DNA of 20,195 nucleotides from Desulfatitalea sp. UBA4791 (GTDB lineage: Bacteria; Desulfobacterota; Desulfobacteria; Desulfobacterales; Desulfosarcinaceae): NCBI GenBank assembly GCA_002402905.1, contig DHGT01000147.1, forward strand, positions 1 through 20,195, in the 5' to 3' direction. Of this stretch, positions 16,900 through 20,195 are shown piece by piece (the first letter of the stretch is position 1; every line of letters starts with the position of its first letter). Position numbers and translations under genes: made by a program. Below the pieces are notes generated by a model. That model searched no databases. It saw only the letters and a program-made list of their open reading frames with translations, and was not told where the DNA came from.

Positions 16900-17804
16900 T
16901 CATCGACTTCTCGCAAACCGCGCATCGGACTTGGCGATCAACTGCTCGTCGGTGTAGTGCTTGAGTTCGATGGCCTTGCCCGGGCACTCGGCGGCGCAAA
17001 TCCCGCACCCGTGACATTGCGCCGGGTCGATGACGGCGTGGGCGTGTTCGTCGATGCGTGGAATGCCGTAAGGGCAGGTGCGCACACAGGTGAGGCAAGC
17101 GGCGCAGCGGCCGGACGTCACCTCGGCCACGACGCCGCCCACCAGCAGGGCATCCTTGGCCAGCAGGGTCATGGCCCGCGAGGCGGCGGCCTTGGCCTGG
17201 GCGATGGTCTCCTCGATGGGTTTGGGATAGTGGGCCAGGCCGGCCAGGAAAATGCCTTCCGAGGCGAAGTCCACCGGCCGCAGCTTGGCGTGCGCTTCGA
17301 CCAGAAAGCCTTCGGCGTTGACCGGTACCTTGAATTTTTCAAAGAGCGCCCGGTTGTCGTTGGGTATGATGCCGGCGGCCAGCACGTGGCCAGTATGGTC
17401 GCACCGTGAAAGATCTCCGGACCGGCGCCGTTGCCCTCCTCCAGGGTGGTTGCAAAATTGCCGATGGATCCACCGCTCTTCTTCACCTGGGCGTTGAGGT
17501 GCAGATCGATGTTGGGGTGTGTGCGCACGCGCGCGATCAACCCCTTCAGGTAGGGGGCCAGAGCCTCGCCCTGCCAGGTGGTGCGAAGGTGGACGGCGTT
17601 GCCGCCCAACGCGTCCGACCGCTCCACCAGGTGGACGCGGCAGCCTTGATCGGCCACGCCAAGGGCCGCTTCCATGCCGGCCACACCACCGCCTACGACC
17701 AGGGCGGCCCTGGTGATGGGTACCGACACGTGGTGGAGCGGTTCGACGCGGGCCGCCTTGGCCACGGCCATGCGCACCAGGTCCTTGGCCTTGGCGGTGG
17801 CCAT
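16900..17804 (-). pseudogene. hdrA-like remnant (heterodisulfide reductase A), disrupted
   Basis: Two adjacent minus-strand frames encode parts of one HdrA-type iron-sulfur flavoprotein. The upstream part (17804 to about 17388) has AKDLVRMAVAKA, the dinucleotide-binding GGGVAGMEAALGVADQG and HGATILAT. The downstream part (about 17385 to 16900) resumes at LAAGIIPNDN, continues with KLRPVDFASEGIFLAGLAH, and ends with two [4Fe-4S] motifs, CAACLTCVRTCP and CHGCGICAAECP. In intact HdrA a long segment, with cysteines, separates these parts; I estimate 150-200 residues are missing, and the frame changes at the junction. The N-terminal third is absent too: an in-frame stop and repeat sequence lie just before 17804. 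No start or ribosome site is credible. HdrA normally bifurcates electrons or feeds them to Hdr/Qmo-type complexes; this copy should be non-functional. Confidence 0.85.
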
Positions 17805-17819
17805 TTGGGGGTTAAGTGG

Positions 17820-18818
17820 TTAAGGGGACGTTGTTGACTTTTGGGATTTAATAGCCTTTCTCTGATAGATTTTGCTGATAGCCGATGTGGAGACACCGAG
17901 AAGCCTTGCGATTTCAGCAAAAGATAACCCCAATTCGTCTATCAATTTACAGGCCAACTCACTACGCAGTTTCGATACATTTCGCACCCGGCTTCCCCCA
18001 CTCAGGGCCTGACTCGAAACGCCTTTCTCATGGCAATATCGCTCCACCAGCTCGCAGGTTGCTTTTTCTCTATCAAGATTTACCAAACGATACTTTCTTG
18101 CTAATTCAGTCTCATCTATCATCTGCGAAACAAATGCCCCGCCGCCCAATATTCTATCATCCGCCTTTTCTTTCAAGCCGATACGCCGTAACGCCTTGAC
18201 CTCAGACCAACCACCCGCCGACCTCACCAGTCCGCCGCCAACAAGATGGGGCTGTCGCCCCATGGCAACACCTTTTTCTACAAAGCAACGATAATTTTGA
18301 CGGGCCTGTTTCAAGCGCTTTCCAAACCAATTCAGCACATATTCAGTATCGTGCCATTCATATGCCACCTGCCCCATTACGCTGCCATGACCGCTCCACG
18401 CATAACGATCCAGTGATGGCAGGGACTCCACCATCTTGGCTCTTAACGGATTCAAATGGATGTAACGAACAAGCTCCTTAAAATATACATCTTCCTCGAC
18501 AACGATGGATTTATAGCGGTTTTGAAACAAATGGCCATGCCGATAGTGTCGCCGGTTATAATAGCCGGCATATCCGGTTAATAATTTGCGCATAAACGAT
18601 GAAAGCCCTTGCGGACCGCTTCGTAAAAGCAGGTGAGCGTGGTTGCTCATCAGCGCCCAAGCATATATGGCAGTTTGCGTGCTGAGTGACAACTCACCCA
18701 GTCTTTCAATAAACTTCTCGCGGTCTTGATCGTCGTCAACGATCTTACGTTTCTCGATACCTCGCACGATTACGTGGTGTAATGTACCTGGGGTATCCAA
18801 CCGCGCTCGTCTTGGCAT
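17820..18818 (-). CDS. RAYT-type (REP-associated) Y1 transposase with C-terminal HTH
   Basis: 332-residue Y1/HUH transposase of the IS200-like RAYT group. The HUH pair is His60 and His62 in MSNHAHLLL. The likely nucleophile is Tyr119 in RYIHLNPLRAKMV, aligned by eye with Tyr115 of E. coli TnpA-REP. The family block HGHLFQNRYKS lies at 95-104. Residues about 260-320 form an added helix-turn-helix, ending LSFAEIARLLGVSTSAISKI, not present in the ~165-residue E. coli enzyme. AGGAG sits five bases before the ATG. The last codons (KSTTSP-stop) lie inside the left 19-bp inverted repeat, so the gene fills the element. Base composition is visibly lower in GC than its neighbours, suggesting transfer. 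It appears intact and could still act on REP-like hairpins. Confidence 0.92.
   Translation of the reverse strand: MPRRARLDTPGTLHHVIVRGIEKRKIVDDDQDREKFIERLGELSLSTQTAIYAWALMSNHAHLLLRSGPQGLSSFMRKLLTGYAGYYNRRHYRHGHLFQNRYKSIVVEEDVYFKELVRYIHLNPLRAKMVESLPSLDRYAWSGHGSVMGQVAYEWHDTEYVLNWFGKRLKQARQNYRCFVEKGVAMGRQPHLVGGGLVRSAGGWSEVKALRRIGLKEKADDRILGGGAFVSQMIDETELARKYRLVNLDREKATCELVERYCHEKGVSSQALSGGSRVRNVSKLRSELACKLIDELGLSFAEIARLLGVSTSAISKIYQRKAIKSQKSTTSP
17824..17842 (+). repeat. Left 19-bp inverted repeat of the RAYT element
   Basis: GGGGACGTTGTTGACTTTT. It is the exact reverse complement of 18884-18902, and similarity continues inward with one mismatch in the next four bases. It overlaps the last codons of the transposase gene. 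Confidence 0.85.
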
Positions 18819-18863
18819 TGGGTCTCCTAAAGCCTGTCATTTTATTCATCAGCATCAGCGAAT

Positions 18864-18892
18864 TGTTTATCGCATCATGTCTCAAAAGTCAA
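18864..18892 (-). promoter_or_regulatory. Possible transposase promoter using the inverted repeat
   Basis: On the minus strand TTGACT (complement of 18887-18892, inside the right inverted repeat) is followed after exactly 17 bases by TAAACA (complement of 18864-18869), about 46 bases before the transposase ATG. The -35 matches five of six positions and the -10 three of six, so this is a weak candidate. Confidence 0.3.
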
Positions 18893-18902
18893 CAACGTCC
18901 CC
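18884..18902 (-). repeat. Right 19-bp inverted repeat of the RAYT element
   Basis: AAAAGTCAACAACGTCCCC, exact reverse complement of 17824-17842. It also begins a family of direct repeats with the core AACGTCCCC seen again near 19026-19036, 20041-20053 and 20151-20162. Confidence 0.85.
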
Positions 18903-18918
18903 CAACTTTTCCTTGCGA

Positions 18919-18954
18919 CCCCAAATCCTCTACCAATTTACAGGCCGACTCACT
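18919..18954 (-). pseudogene. Fragment of a second RAYT transposase copy
   Basis: This 36-base stretch matches 17928-17963 of the intact transposase at 32 of 36 positions in the same orientation. Translated it reads SESACKLVEDLG against SELACKLIDELG in the C-terminal HTH region of the intact protein. Downstream on the minus strand it runs directly into the right inverted repeat, where an in-frame stop occurs. It is a decayed paralogous copy, of which only this piece is recognisable between 18903 and 19013. Confidence 0.7.
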
Positions 18955-19013
18955 GGGCATAAGGGCTCTTGCAGCGGGTCATTTTTTTCACCGCACAGAT
19001 TGCTACCACAATA

Positions 19014-19045
19014 TGTCTCAATAGTCCACAACGTCCCCGAACTTC
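19014..19045. repeat. Second, diverged copy of the RAYT-end repeat
   Basis: The sequence ATGTCTCAATAGTCCACAAC (19015-19034) continuing into GTCCCCGAACT repeats 18877-18908 in direct orientation with only a few mismatches. It forms the exact edge where the Rhs-like reading frame stops making sense. It probably is the end of the decayed RAYT copy, or a solo REP-like unit. Confidence 0.7.
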
Positions 19046-19916
19046 TCGGCCGCCGGCGGTCTCGATGAGGGTGTAATACTGCCGGCTCTGGGTATCGTAG
19101 CCGTAGTCGAACCGGCGCCAGTCTCCGGCGCCGTCTTCGACCCGGGTCACCAGGCCGTCGGCGTTATAGGTGATGGTCTCGGTTCGGCCCATCGGGTCGG
19201 TGTAGGCCACGATGCGCCCCTTGCCGTCGTATCGGTAGGCGGCCTGCGCGCCCAGAAGGTCGGTGACCTGGGTCAGGCGGCCGCCTTCATGCACGTAGCC
19301 CACCTGCCGGTTGGCGCTGTCGCGCACCGACGAGATCCAGCCGGCCCCGTCGTAATCGATCCAGATCATCTGCCGGTCGCAGCGGTCGGCCATGCCCGCG
19401 GGCCGGCCCTGGCCGTCGTAGCGTATCTTGCCGACCGTGCCGTTGCGGTCCCCGAAGGCGCTCATGGCCATGGCGGCTTCGCCGATCGCTTGCCCGAACA
19501 GCTCCCAGCGGCCGCCCTTTTCCTCGTAACGGTAGCCGGTCGGCCGCCCCTGCCCGTCCCTTTGCGCGATCACGATCTGGTAGGTGCCAAAAATGTACCG
19601 GCCATCGTGCTTTTCGTAGACCGTGCCGTTGTAATCGATGGAGACCGGCACCGGGTCGGCCACGCCGGTGGCAAAGGAAAGCTCGATCCGGCTGTCAAAG
19701 TTAAAGTGCCACTTGCCGTCAAAGTAGTTGCGAAGAATCTTTAGCGTGCCGCCCTGCACCTTGACCGCAAGGTCCGTGGCCCCGTCCAAAAACTCGCCGG
19801 TCAGCGTCAGGGCCGATGAGCCCACCTCCTCGCAGCGCTCACCCCCGCAGTCGTCGCGCTTGAGCTGCTCGCAATCGCCGCACTTGCACTCCTGGCTGCC
19901 GCCGGCACTGCTGATT
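19041..19916 (-). pseudogene. Rhs/YD-repeat protein fragment, truncated at both ends
   Basis: A minus-strand open stretch of about 290 codons. It starts after a stop near 19917 with a cysteine-rich piece (CKCGDC, then DDCGGERCEE), then LTLTGEFLDGATDLAVKV as in the DUF6531/Rhs N-terminal region. YD-type repeats follow: KIRYDGQGRPAGMAD, AAYRYDGKGRIVAYTDPMGR and ITYNADGLVTRVEDGAGDWR. Intact Rhs proteins exceed 1,000 residues and end in a variable toxin; here the frame leaves Rhs sequence at about 19041 (ETAGGRE) and enters the RAYT-end repeat. A GTG at 19825 could serve as a start, but the cysteine-rich codons upstream are in frame and look native, so the real start is lost. Intact homologs are secreted or surface polymorphic toxins or wall proteins; this piece is unlikely to function. 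Confidence 0.8.
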
Positions 19917-20195
19917 TACCCCGTAAGTTCTACACACGGGGTATCGTGATACTCCCTACACCTTCCTTAGGGTTATCCTATTTACAACGTCCTTCAACTT
20001 CCACTTTCAGAAGGGTTTTCAACTTTTTGTCCCTTTTGTCAACAACGTCCCCCAAATTCCCAAATTCCCCCACGTAAGTGCCACACTCGGGGGTATCGTG
20101 CTTGTCCCGGCACTTTCAGTAGGGTTTTCTATTTTTTGTCCTATTTGTCACCAACGTCCCCCATAGCACGCCCTGTCTGCGGCCGGCGAGGCCGA
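19917..20195. repeat. Array of REP-like repeat units with AACGTCCCCC core
   Basis: No gene is visible here. Segment 20002-20054 matches 20111-20163 at 47 of 53 positions in direct orientation, and a more diverged copy lies at about 19950-19998. Each copy runs CACTTTCAG-AGGGTTTTC and ends in the CAACGTCCCCC core shared with the RAYT inverted repeats. Between copies are stem-loops: CCCCG/CGGGG at 19919-19923/19937-19941, CCCCC/GGGGG at 20067-20071/20089-20093, and an alternative AAGTGCC/GGCACTT at 20076-20082/20109-20115. This looks like non-autonomous units related to the RAYT element. The last ~30 bases (20164-20195) are unassigned. Confidence 0.65.

Larger units (their letters stand above)
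17824..18902 (-). mobile_element. RAYT element bounded by 19-bp perfect inverted repeats
   Basis: A 1,079-bp unit: perfect 19-bp inverted repeats at both ends and one intact Y1/HUH transposase gene filling nearly all of it. Classical IS200/IS605 elements lack terminal inverted repeats, but RAYT genes are known to be flanked by inversely oriented REP sequences, which fits. I see no target-site duplication, as expected for this chemistry. The neighbours on both sides (hdrA and rhs-like) are truncated. Confidence 0.7.

Noticed and set aside
19917..20195. Integron attC array or CRISPR array
   Set aside because: No RYYYAAC/GTTRRRY pairs in attC arrangement, no integrase, and no regular short repeats with unique spacers or cas genes; units are ~110 bp, diverged and hairpin-bearing.

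Overview
The window looks like a GC-rich chromosome segment from an anaerobic, sulfate-reducer-type Desulfobacterota bacterium (Desulfosarcina/Desulfococcus-like). This is inferred from gene content: an HdrA-type flavoprotein remnant, a TAXI-type TRAP transporter, several CoA-transferases, a DUF2760/Hsp70 locus, and intergenic repeats of a style I associate with that group. No marker gene is present, so the taxonomy is an inference.

Region 1 (about 87-5680) is a plus-strand operon of three genes: a two-TM membrane protein with a DUF2760-type C-terminus, a 610-residue Hsp70-family protein, and a ~946-residue Hsp70-family protein with a long DUF3731-type C-terminal extension. No J-domain or nucleotide-exchange-factor gene accompanies them. 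A repeat-rich intergenic stretch (5608-5948) follows. It holds a perfect GC-rich hairpin and a larger palindromic element built on GTACTCG words.

Region 2 (5949-7459) is a minus-strand class I fructose-bisphosphate aldolase and a divergent intergenic region of about 490 bp.

Region 3 (7460-15070) is a plus-strand organic-acid gene set: an IclR regulator, both subunits of a glutaconate-type (family I) CoA-transferase, a TAXI solute-binding protein, a DUF1850 protein, a fused TRAP permease, and a second CoA-transferase of the acetyl-CoA hydrolase/4-hydroxybutyrate type. The simplest reading is regulated uptake of a carboxylate or dicarboxylate by the TRAP system, followed by activation through CoA transfer. 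The substrate cannot be read from the sequence. A NodI/NodJ-like ABC-2 exporter pair follows (15196-16892).

Region 4 (16900-20195) is a graveyard and mobile zone on the minus strand. It contains an hdrA remnant lacking its N-terminus and an internal segment; a RAYT-type (REP-associated Y1) transposase bounded by perfect 19-bp inverted repeats; a fragment of a second RAYT copy; an Rhs/YD-repeat fragment truncated on both sides; and an array of related repeats carrying an AACGTCCCC core. The repeat core lies at or very near every broken gene edge, which suggests this repeat family drove local rearrangement. This is the part of the window that best repays closer study.
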